Source of the DNA: Fluviicola sp.
GTDB taxonomy: Bacteria; Bacteroidota; Bacteroidia; Flavobacteriales_D; Crocinitomicaceae
Length of the DNA stretch: 64,000 bases
Assembly (NCBI GenBank): GCA_020849495.1
Contig: JADLGD010000111.1
Coordinates: 37,106 to 101,105 of the forward strand
Direction: 5' to 3'
Positions 34,252 through 42,780 of the stretch are shown in pieces. The position numbers were made by a program, and so were the translations under genes. Positions within the stretch are counted from its first letter, which is position 1; the number at the start of each line of letters is the position of its first letter. Below the pieces are notes generated by a model. That model was not told the DNA's origin, did no database searches, and was given only the letters and a program-made list of their open reading frames with translations.

Positions 34252-35397
34252 ATGCGATTCAAATTGACCTATAAACACTTGTTGTTTGGAAGCATTTTAG
34301 CAATGCTATCCTTGTTTCGCGCGCAAGAATTCTTTCACTTTTTCCCAGTAACACCTTTAAACGGAACACCAGAACAATTGTCACCAAAACCTTACCTATG
34401 CACTGAATATTGGTTCGATGGTAGTTATCAAGAAGAATACGATGCCTATTACACCAAACAATTCGGTTGTAGGAATGATTTTGTTCGTTTGAACTGTCAA
34501 ATAGCTTATTCGGTTTTTTCTACAGCAAAAGCAGGAGGCATCATCAAAGGAAAAGACGGTTATTTATTGGATGAAAAATACATCCGTGCAGCTACTGGCG
34601 AAGATTTTGTGGGTTACATGAAGCTAAAAATGGACCTTGAAAAAGTGAGAAAAGTGCAAGATACACTTCGCAAATTACACAAAGAATTGGTCTTTGTTTT
34701 TGTCCCCGGAAAAGCCTCTTTTTTTTATGATAAAATTCCCTCAAAGAGGGCTAGAAAAAAACCGTTCAATACCAATCATGCTGTTTATGTGAATGCATTC
34801 AAAAAGAACCGAATTCCATTGATTGATTTTAAAACCTATTTTGAAGCCAATAAAGCAACGAGTAAATACCCGCTTTTTGCAAAATGTGGTATTCATTGGA
34901 GTACTTATGGTTCCTACCTTGCAACCGATTCTATGAACACCTTTTTTCATCATTTGAGAAATACGAAAGGATCTTCCATACAATTGGTAAAAATCAATCT
35001 GAGCGAACAAAATTCAGATGAAGATTGCGATATTGGAAGAGGTTTGAATTTGTTATTCCCGCTCGATACTTATCCAATGGCCTATCCTGAAACGCGCATT
35101 CTCAACAAAGGTGCGAAAAGCAATCCTAAAGTGTTGTTTGTTGCCGACAGTTATTACTGGAACATTTACAGCCGAAATTTCTCAGCTGATTTGTTCGGAA
35201 ATGGTGAATTTTGGTACTACAACAAGCAAATTTATCCTGATTCGTACTCTGTTGAAACCTTGGTACAAAACGCTCCGATAAAAGAACGCGTGGAAAAGCA
35301 CGATATCATTACCATCTTGAGTACTGATGCTAATTTGGAGAACTTTTCTTTTGGATTCATTGATCAAATGCATCACATCTACTTTCCAAACAACTGA
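34252..35397 (+). CDS. AlgX/AlgJ-related periplasmic acetylation protein
   Basis: The start at ATG 34252 (381 residues) gives a signal anchor (LLFGSILAMLSLF). The family shape is visible: an early GKDGYLLDE, a central GIHWSTYGSYLATDSM and a late VLFVADSYYWNIY. In AlgX the catalytic site is Asp-x-His-Trp plus a serine; here the aspartate position is glycine (CGIHWS) and the serine lies in ADSYY. Either the enzyme uses another acid or the alignment is shifted. It probably moves the acetyl group from the MBOAT partner to a surface polysaccharide. No polysaccharide synthase is adjacent. Confidence 0.78.
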   Translation: MRFKLTYKHLLFGSILAMLSLFRAQEFFHFFPVTPLNGTPEQLSPKPYLCTEYWFDGSYQEEYDAYYTKQFGCRNDFVRLNCQIAYSVFSTAKAGGIIKGKDGYLLDEKYIRAATGEDFVGYMKLKMDLEKVRKVQDTLRKLHKELVFVFVPGKASFFYDKIPSKRARKKPFNTNHAVYVNAFKKNRIPLIDFKTYFEANKATSKYPLFAKCGIHWSTYGSYLATDSMNTFFHHLRNTKGSSIQLVKINLSEQNSDEDCDIGRGLNLLFPLDTYPMAYPETRILNKGAKSNPKVLFVADSYYWNIYSRNFSADLFGNGEFWYYNKQIYPDSYSVETLVQNAPIKERVEKHDIITILSTDANLENFSFGFIDQMHHIYFPNN

Positions 35398-35420
35398 TAA
35401 AGTGGTGTTTATGATTTGGA

Positions 35421-35453
35421 TTGGTTTTTATCAAACTAATTGTTGTACTTTTG
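35421..35453 (+). promoter_or_regulatory. Candidate promoter of the DEAD-box helicase gene
   Basis: TTG (35421-35423), a 22-base spacer and TACTTTTG (35446-35453) fit the consensus. The helicase ATG is 108 bases downstream, so the 5' UTR would be about 100 bases long; I see no clear regulatory fold in it. Confidence 0.5.
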
Positions 35454-35561
35454 TACCACAAGTTTGAGAAGCGCTTTTGTATTTTCAACTTTCCCGAAAT
35501 GTGAGTGGTGTAAAGTACCCCACACGTGACATCCAGCTCGGATTACATATTACAACAATTA

Positions 35562-36680
35562 ATGTCATTTGAAAAATTACATTTAAGTGCTCCAGTTTTG
35601 GAGGCGCTTAATCAAATTGGTTATACTACGCCAACACCCATTCAAGAACAATCCATCCCCAGTTTATTAGAAGGAAAAGATTTATTCGGTTGTGCCCAAA
35701 CAGGTACAGGTAAAACTGCTGCTTTTGCATTGCCGATCATTGAACACTTGAATACACAAGAAGAATACAAAGGAAAACGTCCTATTCGTTGTTTGGTTTT
35801 AGCACCAACGCGTGAATTGGCGATTCAAATCAATGAAAGCTTTAGAGATTACTCAAAAAACACCAAATTGCGCACAGTAGTTGTTTTTGGAGGTGTCAAT
35901 CAAAACAAACAAGTCAACCAATTGAGTGCAGGAATAGATATTTTAATTGCTACACCTGGTCGTTTGTTGGATTTAATGAATCAAGGATTTATTTCTTTGG
36001 CAAAAATCACGCATTTTGTATTGGATGAAGCGGATCGCATGCTCGACATGGGTTTCATTCACGATATCAAACGCATCTTGCCAAAATTGCCTAAGAACAA
36101 ACAAAACATCTTTTTCTCAGCTACCATTTCACCAACTATTATGCAGTTGGCAGGAACCATTTTATATGATCCGGTGAATGTGCGCGTTACACCTGTTTCT
36201 TCAACAGCAGAAATCGTTCAACAATCGGTTTATTTTGTAGAAAAAGAGGAGAAAAGAGCCTTTTTGAAAGAACTCATTAAAACCGAACAAATCGATCATG
36301 CAATTGTGTTTACAAGAACGAAACATGGTGCCGATCGCGTTGCAAAAGAATTGAACAAAGTGGGAATCAAAGCTGAATCCATTCACGGCGACAAATCACA
36401 AAATCAACGTGAACGCGCTTTGAACGGATTTAAAAGCAGAAACATCAACATCTTAGTTGCAACAGACATTGCTTCAAGAGGTATCGATGTGGAAGACTTG
36501 TCACATGTTATCAATTTTGAAATTCCTGAAGTTGCAGAAACTTATGTTCACCGAATTGGAAGAACAGGAAGAGCTGGAAAAGATGGAAAAGCAATCACGC
36601 TTTGTTCGAAAGATGAAAAAGTGTATTTGAAGAGTATTGAAAAATTGATCGATCAAACCATTCCTAAAGTAAGCCTTTAA
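35562..36680 (+). CDS. DEAD-box RNA helicase, RhlE type
   Basis: I use ATG 35562 (372 residues, MSFEKLHLSAPVLEAL), as in relatives; a GTG 12 codons upstream is also open. Helicase motifs appear in order: PTPIQEQ (Q motif), AQTGTGKT (45-52), PTRELA, TPGRLLD, DEAD, SAT, and the C-terminal ARGIDVEDLSHVINFE and HRIGRTGR. It stops soon after the core, with no long basic tail. Likely roles are RNA unwinding in ribosome assembly or cold adaptation, which the sequence does not decide. Confidence 0.93.
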   Translation: MSFEKLHLSAPVLEALNQIGYTTPTPIQEQSIPSLLEGKDLFGCAQTGTGKTAAFALPIIEHLNTQEEYKGKRPIRCLVLAPTRELAIQINESFRDYSKNTKLRTVVVFGGVNQNKQVNQLSAGIDILIATPGRLLDLMNQGFISLAKITHFVLDEADRMLDMGFIHDIKRILPKLPKNKQNIFFSATISPTIMQLAGTILYDPVNVRVTPVSSTAEIVQQSVYFVEKEEKRAFLKELIKTEQIDHAIVFTRTKHGADRVAKELNKVGIKAESIHGDKSQNQRERALNGFKSRNINILVATDIASRGIDVEDLSHVINFEIPEVAETYVHRIGRTGRAGKDGKAITLCSKDEKVYLKSIEKLIDQTIPKVSL

Positions 36681-36713
36681 GGAGACTACAAGACCGATTT
36701 AGCATTGAATTTA

Positions 36714-36754
36714 GATATGGAAATGAAGAAAAATCACTTCGTTTTCATATCTTT
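36714..36754 (+). terminator. Possible terminator after the helicase gene
   Basis: GATATGGAAA (36714-36723) pairs with TTTTCATATC (36742-36751), one G-U, with a smaller inner GAAG/CTTC stem and a short T-run. It overlaps the region just before the next gene, so its role is uncertain. Confidence 0.5.
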
Positions 36755-36772
36755 AATGCCTACACGGTTCGA

Positions 36773-39346
36773 ATGAAAACAACTTTAATCTTTTTATTGC
36801 TACTGTTTGCCTTTGGTGCTACTGCTCAAGTAAGCGACCAATTCACAGACGGCGATTTTACTGCTTCCCCAACTTGGTCTGGAACCAATGCTGATTTTAT
36901 CGTCAATGCTGGCGGTGAATTGCAAATCAACAACACGGTTGCAGCTACCTCTTATTTGTCTTTACCTCATGGTTTGGCAACACTAGACGGACAAGAATGG
37001 TCAATCAAAGTACGTCAAACATTTGCTCCATCTAGCAGTAATTTCGGACGTGTTTACCTTACAGCTACTGCTGCAGATTTAAGTACCAATCCTGATGGAT
37101 TTTACTTGCAATTAGGTGAAGCAAATGCTACTGATGCTGTTCGTTTATTCAAAATAGTTGGTGGCGTTAGCACACAAATTTGCGCTAGTCCAGATGGACA
37201 AATTGCTGCTTCTTTCGCAGTTGGCATCCGTGTTTTGAGAGACGCTGCTGGTAACTGGCAATTATTTGTGGATCCTACAGGTGGAACCAATTATGGAACG
37301 GCTTACACAGGAACAGATGCTACCGTTATTTTAGGAACACACTTCGGAGTACTTGGAACTTATACTTTGTCCAACGCCACAAAATTCTTTTTTGACAACG
37401 TGTATGTTGGTCCCGAAATCATCGACACACAAGCACCAACTTTAGTGAGTGCTACTGCTATTTCTGCTACTCAAGTCGATGTATTATTCAGTGAGTCAGT
37501 TGCAGGAGCTCAAACATCAAGTCCAAGTAATTATGCTTTGAATCCTGCTACAACTGTTGCTTCAGCTACAATTGATGGAACGAATGGAGCTTTGGTTCAT
37601 TTAGCGCTTAGTTCGAACCTGCAAAATGGTCAGAACTATCAACTAAACTGTATACAAATTCAAGATCTATTCGGTAATACCGCAACTAACTTATTGGGGA
37701 ATTTCTCTTACTTAGTGAGCGAAACTCCAGTTAAAGGCGACATCCTCATCAATGAATTCATGGCCGATCAAAGTCCTGTTGTAGGTTTACCAGAAGCAGA
37801 ATTCATCGAGATCTACAACAAAAGCAACAAATACTTTGATTTGACTGGTTGGAAAATTGGCGATGCTTCATCAGATGGAACCATTACCAGCGGTTGGATC
37901 ATGCCTGGTGAATACAAAATTCTCTGTTCTTCAACGAATGTGGATAGTTTCCCTGGTGCAATTGCCGTTACTAGTTTTCCAAGCCTGAACAATGCGAGTG
38001 ATGATATCGTTTTGAAAACTCCAAGTTTATTGATGATCGACAAAGTCAGTTATTCCGATACTTGGTATGGAAGTGATATCAAAAAAGCGGGAGGTTACAC
38101 TTTGGAATTGATCAACCCAACAGATCCTTGTTCAGACGGTTCCAATTGGATTGGTTCGAATAATGTAAATGGTGGAACTCCAGGTGCTGTCAACAGTGTC
38201 TTTGACCTCACTCCTGACACACAAATTCCATCATTGTTAGCTTCCAACGCACTTGCTCCAAACTTCCTGGAATTGATCTTCTCTGAAGGAATGGATTCAA
38301 CGAGCTTGGCAACTAGTTTATTGACTTGTAATCCTGCACTTACACTTTCTTCCATTTACACTGCTGCGAATGGAGCTACTACAGCTATTGCAAGCTTTGG
38401 AGAAAATTTAGCAAGCAGTCAATTGTACACATTTACCTTAGGACCAGTTGCTGATTGTTGGTTAAACAGCACCTCGTTTACAGGTAGTTTTGCTTTGGGA
38501 GAAGACCCACAAGTAGGCGATATCGTCATCAATGAACTATTATTCGACCCAGCTACAAATGGTACGGACTTCATAGAATTGTACAACCGCTCGACAAAAG
38601 TTTTGAACCTAAAAAACTACGAAATTGCCAACTACGACAACGACACCATTTGGAACAATAAAATCATCGCCAACAATTACACTTTATTCCCCAATGAATA
38701 TGTGGTGTTGACAGCAGATAGTACTTGGGTTAAAAATACTTATTCGGCAGCAGTTAGCGACCGTTTCTACCAAATGACTTTACCCAGTTTGAATAATGAT
38801 TCTACAGCGATTTATGTGATCTTCAATGGCGTTGTTTTGGATCGAGTAGCCTACACTTCCGATTGGCATTTATCGTTGATTGACGATACTGAAAACAAAA
38901 CCCTCGAGCGCATTGATCCGAATGGACCATCATCAGAAGCATCCAACTGGCACACTGCAGCAGAAACCATTGGTTTTGGTACTCCAGGAGCTCGCAATTC
39001 TCAGTATCAAACAACTTCTGTAGATGGCGATTTCGGTACAACTGAACCTATTTTCTCACCTGATAACGATGGCAACCAAGACGTATTGGTGTTTTATTAT
39101 CAAATGGAAACTGGAGGACAAATTGCCAACTTGAAAATTTACGATGACCAAGGACGATTGATTCGCAATTTATTAAAAAGTGAAGTCTTAGGCACAGAAG
39201 GTAATTTTACTTGGGATGGTGTGAATGACAACAATACCAAAGCTGGTATCGGAATTTATCTAGCCGTCATCGAAACGTTTACGCCAACAGGAGGTGTTGC
39301 ATTTTCCAAACGCATTGCATTTACTTTAGGAGGGAATTTGGATTAA
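36773..39346 (+). CDS. Secreted protein with two lamin-tail domains and FlgD-like C-terminal domain
   Basis: The 857-residue product has a signal peptide (MKTTLIFLLLLFAFGATA). Two lamin-tail domains begin at about residues 322 (GDILINEFMADQSPVVG) and 582 (GDIVINELLFDPATNG). Each follows an Ig-like Big-type domain (about 215-310 and 480-570). The last 90 residues (FSPDNDGNQDVLVFYYQ, then NLKIYDDQGRLIRN and DGVNDNNTKAGIGIYL) are a FlgD-like Ig fold used as a surface-attachment module. I take it to be an exported cell-surface protein of the T9SS world, but the C-terminus is not a canonical type A or B signal. Substrate is unknown. Confidence 0.8.
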   Translation: MKTTLIFLLLLFAFGATAQVSDQFTDGDFTASPTWSGTNADFIVNAGGELQINNTVAATSYLSLPHGLATLDGQEWSIKVRQTFAPSSSNFGRVYLTATAADLSTNPDGFYLQLGEANATDAVRLFKIVGGVSTQICASPDGQIAASFAVGIRVLRDAAGNWQLFVDPTGGTNYGTAYTGTDATVILGTHFGVLGTYTLSNATKFFFDNVYVGPEIIDTQAPTLVSATAISATQVDVLFSESVAGAQTSSPSNYALNPATTVASATIDGTNGALVHLALSSNLQNGQNYQLNCIQIQDLFGNTATNLLGNFSYLVSETPVKGDILINEFMADQSPVVGLPEAEFIEIYNKSNKYFDLTGWKIGDASSDGTITSGWIMPGEYKILCSSTNVDSFPGAIAVTSFPSLNNASDDIVLKTPSLLMIDKVSYSDTWYGSDIKKAGGYTLELINPTDPCSDGSNWIGSNNVNGGTPGAVNSVFDLTPDTQIPSLLASNALAPNFLELIFSEGMDSTSLATSLLTCNPALTLSSIYTAANGATTAIASFGENLASSQLYTFTLGPVADCWLNSTSFTGSFALGEDPQVGDIVINELLFDPATNGTDFIELYNRSTKVLNLKNYEIANYDNDTIWNNKIIANNYTLFPNEYVVLTADSTWVKNTYSAAVSDRFYQMTLPSLNNDSTAIYVIFNGVVLDRVAYTSDWHLSLIDDTENKTLERIDPNGPSSEASNWHTAAETIGFGTPGARNSQYQTTSVDGDFGTTEPIFSPDNDGNQDVLVFYYQMETGGQIANLKIYDDQGRLIRNLLKSEVLGTEGNFTWDGVNDNNTKAGIGIYLAVIETFTPTGGVAFSKRIAFTLGGNLD

Positions 39347-39384
39347 TTCTAAAATAAAGCAACCATTTTTTGTCAAAACAATTT

Positions 39385-39413
39385 AAACCTATTATTGACA
39401 GGGTAATAGGTTT
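39385..39413. terminator. Stem-loop between the lamin-tail gene and the toxin gene
   Basis: AAACCTATTA (39385-39394) pairs with TAATAGGTTT (39404-39413), ten pairs with a nine-base loop. It lies between convergent genes and its last base is the first base of the toxin stop codon. T-tails are short, so termination may be weak. Confidence 0.5.
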
Positions 39414-39736
39414 CAAAATAATGGAGTTGCGTTTTTAATTGCTTTTAACAATAGCTCTGGATCCTGTCGATTATCCCAGAATGCCATGACAATAACTAAA
39501 TGATCTGTATAAGTATAATATAGACTAAAATGTCCCATAGCAGATTCTCGAACATGATTTAGTTCTGTTTCTTTAAATGCTTGAGGTGATTTAGAAATTA
39601 CTTTTAGATGTTGAGCTATAATTTTAATAAGCTTTTCGGCATAAACGGTGCTTTTATTTCTCTCCGTCCAATACGTCAACACCTCTCGTCGTTGCTTAGC
39701 AGCAGTTTCGGTCCAAACTATTTTCCTTTTAGCCAT
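39413..39736 (-). CDS. RelE/ParE-type toxin
   Basis: The 107-residue protein starts IVWTETAAKQRREVLTYWTERN and ends FSLYYTYTDHLVIVMAFWDNRQDPELL, the strand-helix-strand pattern and late Asp-Asn-Arg-Gln-Asp typical of the RelE/ParE fold. Such toxins cleave ribosome-bound mRNA or poison gyrase; the sequence does not decide which. Its start overlaps the antitoxin gene by 19 bases and is therefore translated with it. Confidence 0.85.
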   Translation of the reverse strand: MAKRKIVWTETAAKQRREVLTYWTERNKSTVYAEKLIKIIAQHLKVISKSPQAFKETELNHVRESAMGHFSLYYTYTDHLVIVMAFWDNRQDPELLLKAIKNATPLF

Positions 39737-39960
39737 TCAAGATCATTTTTATCTAAATCATCTTGTGAAATAATTCGACCAGCTTGAATATCTTTTTCAC
39801 TCATTTCAAGCATCAATTTTTGTTCGTTTGACAACTTGATTTTTTCTCCATGTAACGTTGTATTATCAACCAATTTTTGAATTGCTAATAAATATTCTTT
39901 ATCAGAAATAGCAAGTAATTGATCGATTATGCCATTACGAATAATATCAATTTGAGTCAT
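39718..39960 (-). CDS. Antitoxin of the RelE/ParE-type pair
   Basis: The 80-residue protein lies immediately upstream of the toxin and overlaps it. It has an N-terminal helix pair (DIIRNGIIDQLLAISDKEYLLAIQKLV) and a charged C-terminal half (EKDIQAGRIISQDDLDKNDLEWLKGK), like the small antitoxins annotated next to ParE-type toxins in Bacteroidota. No DNA-binding motif is obvious, but the first helix pair could bind an operator. TTG, 20 bases, TAAATTGA on the minus strand upstream is a weak promoter candidate. Confidence 0.75.
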   Translation of the reverse strand: MTQIDIIRNGIIDQLLAISDKEYLLAIQKLVDNTTLHGEKIKLSNEQKLMLEMSEKDIQAGRIISQDDLDKNDLEWLKGK

Positions 39961-40031
39961 GGGTAATTCAATTTACACTAAAGTAGTTATTTGCTCAAGC
40001 AATTCCAAATACAATTCTTAAATGAATTTGG

Positions 40032-40074
40032 ATTAAAAGAAAAGAGGAATCTAAACCGTGTTCAAATTCCTCTT
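40032..40074 (-). terminator. Terminator of the rnc-IPE-pyk gene group
   Basis: AAGAGGAAT pairs with ATTCCTCTT (40066-40074 and 40042-40050 in minus-strand order), and the inner TGAAC/GTTTA extends the stem to about 15 pairs with a three-base loop, followed by a T-rich tail. It begins 22 bases after the pyk stop. Confidence 0.85.
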
Positions 40075-40095
40075 CTTTAAATCGTTTACTGATTA

Positions 40096-41514
40096 TCAAT
40101 CAACGTAACTCAATTTCAACATGTTTGATTTTCCGCTTTCTTCAATAGGAATTGATGCAATGTTGATGACCAAATCACCTTGTTTCAACAAGCCTTCTTT
40201 CGTAAGCAAGTACTTGATATCAGCAATGGTGTGATCGGTACTCACATTCATATCGTAATAGAACGCTTTTACACCCCATACTAAATTCAATTGCGTGATG
40301 ATATCTTTGTTACTTGTGAAGACATAAATCGGCGCTTTTGGTCGCTGTGATGCAATTTTATAAGCTGTATAACCAGAATAACTCATCGTAATGATGGCAT
40401 CTGCTTCTACGCGTTGTGCCAAACGACAAGCATTGAAACAAATGGAATCGGAAATAAAACGCGATTGTGCTTTTTCTGGCAATTGTTCTTTGTTGTAAAT
40501 ACCATCAAAATTTTCCATTTCCTTTACAATGTTGGTCATGGTTTGAATCACTTCAACAGGGAATTTACCAACCGATGTTTCACCTGAAAGCATTACTGCG
40601 TCTGCTCCGTCTAAAACGGCATTCGCTACGTCATTTACCTCTGCTCTAGTAGGCGTAATATTCGTGATCATACTTTCCATCATTTGCGTTGCCACAATGA
40701 TTGGTTTTGCGTATTGATGTCCTTTAGCAATCAACATTTTCTGAATCAGAGGCACATTTTGATACGGAATTTCAACTCCTAAATCACCACGAGCCACCAT
40801 CAAGGCATCTGTTGCTTTAATGATTTCATCGATGTCTTCAATCGCCTCCGGTTTTTCAATTTTTGCAACTACTCTTGCTTTCGCATGACGTTGAGCAATC
40901 ACGTGTTTCAATTCGATGATGTCTCTAGCTGTTCGTACAAACGACAAACCGATCCAATCCACTTCATTATCCAATGCAAATTCTAAATCTTCACGGTCTT
41001 TTTCCGTCAAAGAAGGAAGGGAAATTTTCGTATTTGGTAAGTTGACTCCTTTTTTCGAAGATAAAATCCCACCATGAATCACTTTCGCTTTGATTTCAGA
41101 CTCACCATCTGTACTGATGATTTCCATCATCAATTTTCCGTCATCCAACAAGATGCGTTCACCTGGTTGAACATCTTTGGGCATGTGAGCATAAGAAATC
41201 CCGAATTTTTCAGCATTTCCAACAATACGATCAGTGACAATGGTCACCAATGAATCGTTTTCCATCATCACACCATTGTTTTCCATTTCGTAAGTTCGGA
41301 TTTTAGGACCTTGTAAATCCATCAAAATCGCCACATTCAAACCGGTTTCGTCGTTCAATTCACGGATTAAATCAATGCTTTTCTTGTGATCTTCATGCGA
41401 ACCATGTGAACTGTTCAAACGACACACATTCACACCTTCTAATAACATTTGACGCAACACTTCTTTGTCTGCAGATGCAGGACCAAGGGTTGCTACTATT
41501 TTTGTTTTCTTCAT
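40096..41514 (-). CDS. pyk: Pyruvate kinase
   Basis: The start at ATG 41514 gives 472 residues beginning KKTKIVATLGPAS, the universal start of this enzyme. Other hallmarks are NSSHGSHEDH (substrate site), KIEKPEAIEDIDEII and MVARGDLGVEI, and the C-terminal domain from about 350. It makes pyruvate and ATP from phosphoenolpyruvate. The stop of the IPExxxVDY gene lies two bases upstream of this ATG, so the two are coupled. Confidence 0.96.
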   Translation of the reverse strand: MKKTKIVATLGPASADKEVLRQMLLEGVNVCRLNSSHGSHEDHKKSIDLIRELNDETGLNVAILMDLQGPKIRTYEMENNGVMMENDSLVTIVTDRIVGNAEKFGISYAHMPKDVQPGERILLDDGKLMMEIISTDGESEIKAKVIHGGILSSKKGVNLPNTKISLPSLTEKDREDLEFALDNEVDWIGLSFVRTARDIIELKHVIAQRHAKARVVAKIEKPEAIEDIDEIIKATDALMVARGDLGVEIPYQNVPLIQKMLIAKGHQYAKPIIVATQMMESMITNITPTRAEVNDVANAVLDGADAVMLSGETSVGKFPVEVIQTMTNIVKEMENFDGIYNKEQLPEKAQSRFISDSICFNACRLAQRVEADAIITMSYSGYTAYKIASQRPKAPIYVFTSNKDIITQLNLVWGVKAFYYDMNVSTDHTIADIKYLLTKEGLLKQGDLVINIASIPIEESGKSNMLKLSYVD

Positions 41515-41515
41515 T

Positions 41516-41944
41516 TTAAAATACAATTAACTCAGCAGAAGGGAGTGTTTCAGCTTCAAAAATATAAGCAGCCATCACACTGTTTACTTGCTTCACATTT
41601 TCCAACAATTCTTCCAATTCAAACAAACCATTTTCACGAATGATTAAAAAATAGTCGATTTGACTTTTTTCTGGAATTAGAAATTTCCCTTCGTACTTGT
41701 TCTTTAACAGGTAAAATTCCAGTAAGTTCACTTCATCCGACCAAAAATGATAGCTATGCTGAGAAAGCACGGCTCCTTTTTTTGATTGTACTATAAACAA
41801 ATCCTCGCATTTAGATAAGTGGATCGAAAGTCCTTGATTCAGTCCCCACGCCAAGCGATAATCACTATGGTGTGTACAAATCCCAATCATTTCAAAATCA
41901 ATGCTTGGTTCCAGCGATAGTACATGGCGTTTCTGTTTGCTCAT
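41516..41944 (-). CDS. IPExxxVDY family protein
   Basis: The 142-residue protein has IPEKSQIDYFL (about 92-102), which gives the family its name, here with Ile in place of Val. The surrounding FWSDEVNLLEFYLLKNKYEGKFL and LFELEELLENVKQVN are also typical. It occurs next to pyk in many Bacteroidota; its function is not known. It lies between rnc and pyk and is translated just ahead of pyk. Confidence 0.88.
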   Translation of the reverse strand: MSKQKRHVLSLEPSIDFEMIGICTHHSDYRLAWGLNQGLSIHLSKCEDLFIVQSKKGAVLSQHSYHFWSDEVNLLEFYLLKNKYEGKFLIPEKSQIDYFLIIRENGLFELEELLENVKQVNSVMAAYIFEAETLPSAELIVF

Positions 41945-42026
41945 ACACTTGGAATAAGGCGTGAAGTTAAGGATAAATGTGCAAAGTTGAACGAGAAGTA
42001 ATTTCTTAAAGGTAATTTAACCTTTG

Positions 42027-42752
42027 TTACAATTCGCCCATTAAGATCAAGGTTTCTTTGGCAGCGGCTTGCTCGGCAATTTTTTTAGAAGCTCCCACTC
42101 CTTTACCGTAATTGACCCCATTTACTTGCACCATGACTTCGTAGCGCCAAGTACCGTGGGTGTTTTCTTCACTAAGAACGACAAACTCAAGACCAAGTCT
42201 TCGTTTTTGGCTCCAGATAAAGAGTTTGGATTTAAAATCGATTTCCTCTTCCAAGATTTTATTCAAATCCACGTATTTACGGAAAACATGGTGATGGATA
42301 ATTTTCTTGGTACTTTCATATCCAGCATCAAGGTAAATCGCACCGATGATCGCTTCAAAAGCATTTCCTTCCAAAGAGGATAAATTGATCGATCGACCTT
42401 TGTTGTAGCGCAATATTTTACGCAATTCCAATTCTTCACCGATATCGGATAAGGTTTTACGAGAAACGACTTTAGATTTCACTTTGGTGAGGTAACCTTC
42501 GTCTTTATCTGGGAAACGTTGAAAAAGAAATTCAGCGATGATGGAATCTAGAATAGCATCCCCTAAAAATTCAAGGCGTTCATTTGAAAATTCGCGTTCA
42601 GAGCCACTAAAAGAAACAGAACGATGGGTTAGTGCTTCGTAAAACAATTCAAGTCGCTTAGGTCGATAACCGAAACGTTCAATAAAAAATCGAATGAGCG
42701 CTAAGTCTTCGTTCGACTTTTTACCTTTTAGAAAAGGGAGTTTGAATTGCAC
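42027..42752 (-). CDS. rnc: Ribonuclease III
   Basis: The 241-residue enzyme cleaves double-stranded RNA in rRNA processing and mRNA decay. The RNase III signature is NERLEFLGDAILDS (57-70), with FEAIIGAIYLDAGYES downstream, and a double-stranded RNA-binding domain occupies about 165-241 (SKKIAEQAAAKE near its end). The frame starts with GTG at 42752, directly after an in-frame stop; no ATG is available. It follows fabF after 28 bases, and acpP-fabF-rnc is a conserved order. Confidence 0.94.
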   Translation of the reverse strand: MQFKLPFLKGKKSNEDLALIRFFIERFGYRPKRLELFYEALTHRSVSFSGSEREFSNERLEFLGDAILDSIIAEFLFQRFPDKDEGYLTKVKSKVVSRKTLSDIGEELELRKILRYNKGRSINLSSLEGNAFEAIIGAIYLDAGYESTKKIIHHHVFRKYVDLNKILEEEIDFKSKLFIWSQKRRLGLEFVVLSEENTHGTWRYEVMVQVNGVNYGKGVGASKKIAEQAAAKETLILMGEL

Positions 42753-42780
42753 TTTATTTTAAACCTAACACATATCGAAA

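Noticed and set aside
39413..39416. The stem-loop at 39385-39413 as a transposon end
   Set aside because: It is a single hairpin without a partner copy or transposase and lies between convergent genes, where a terminator is expected.
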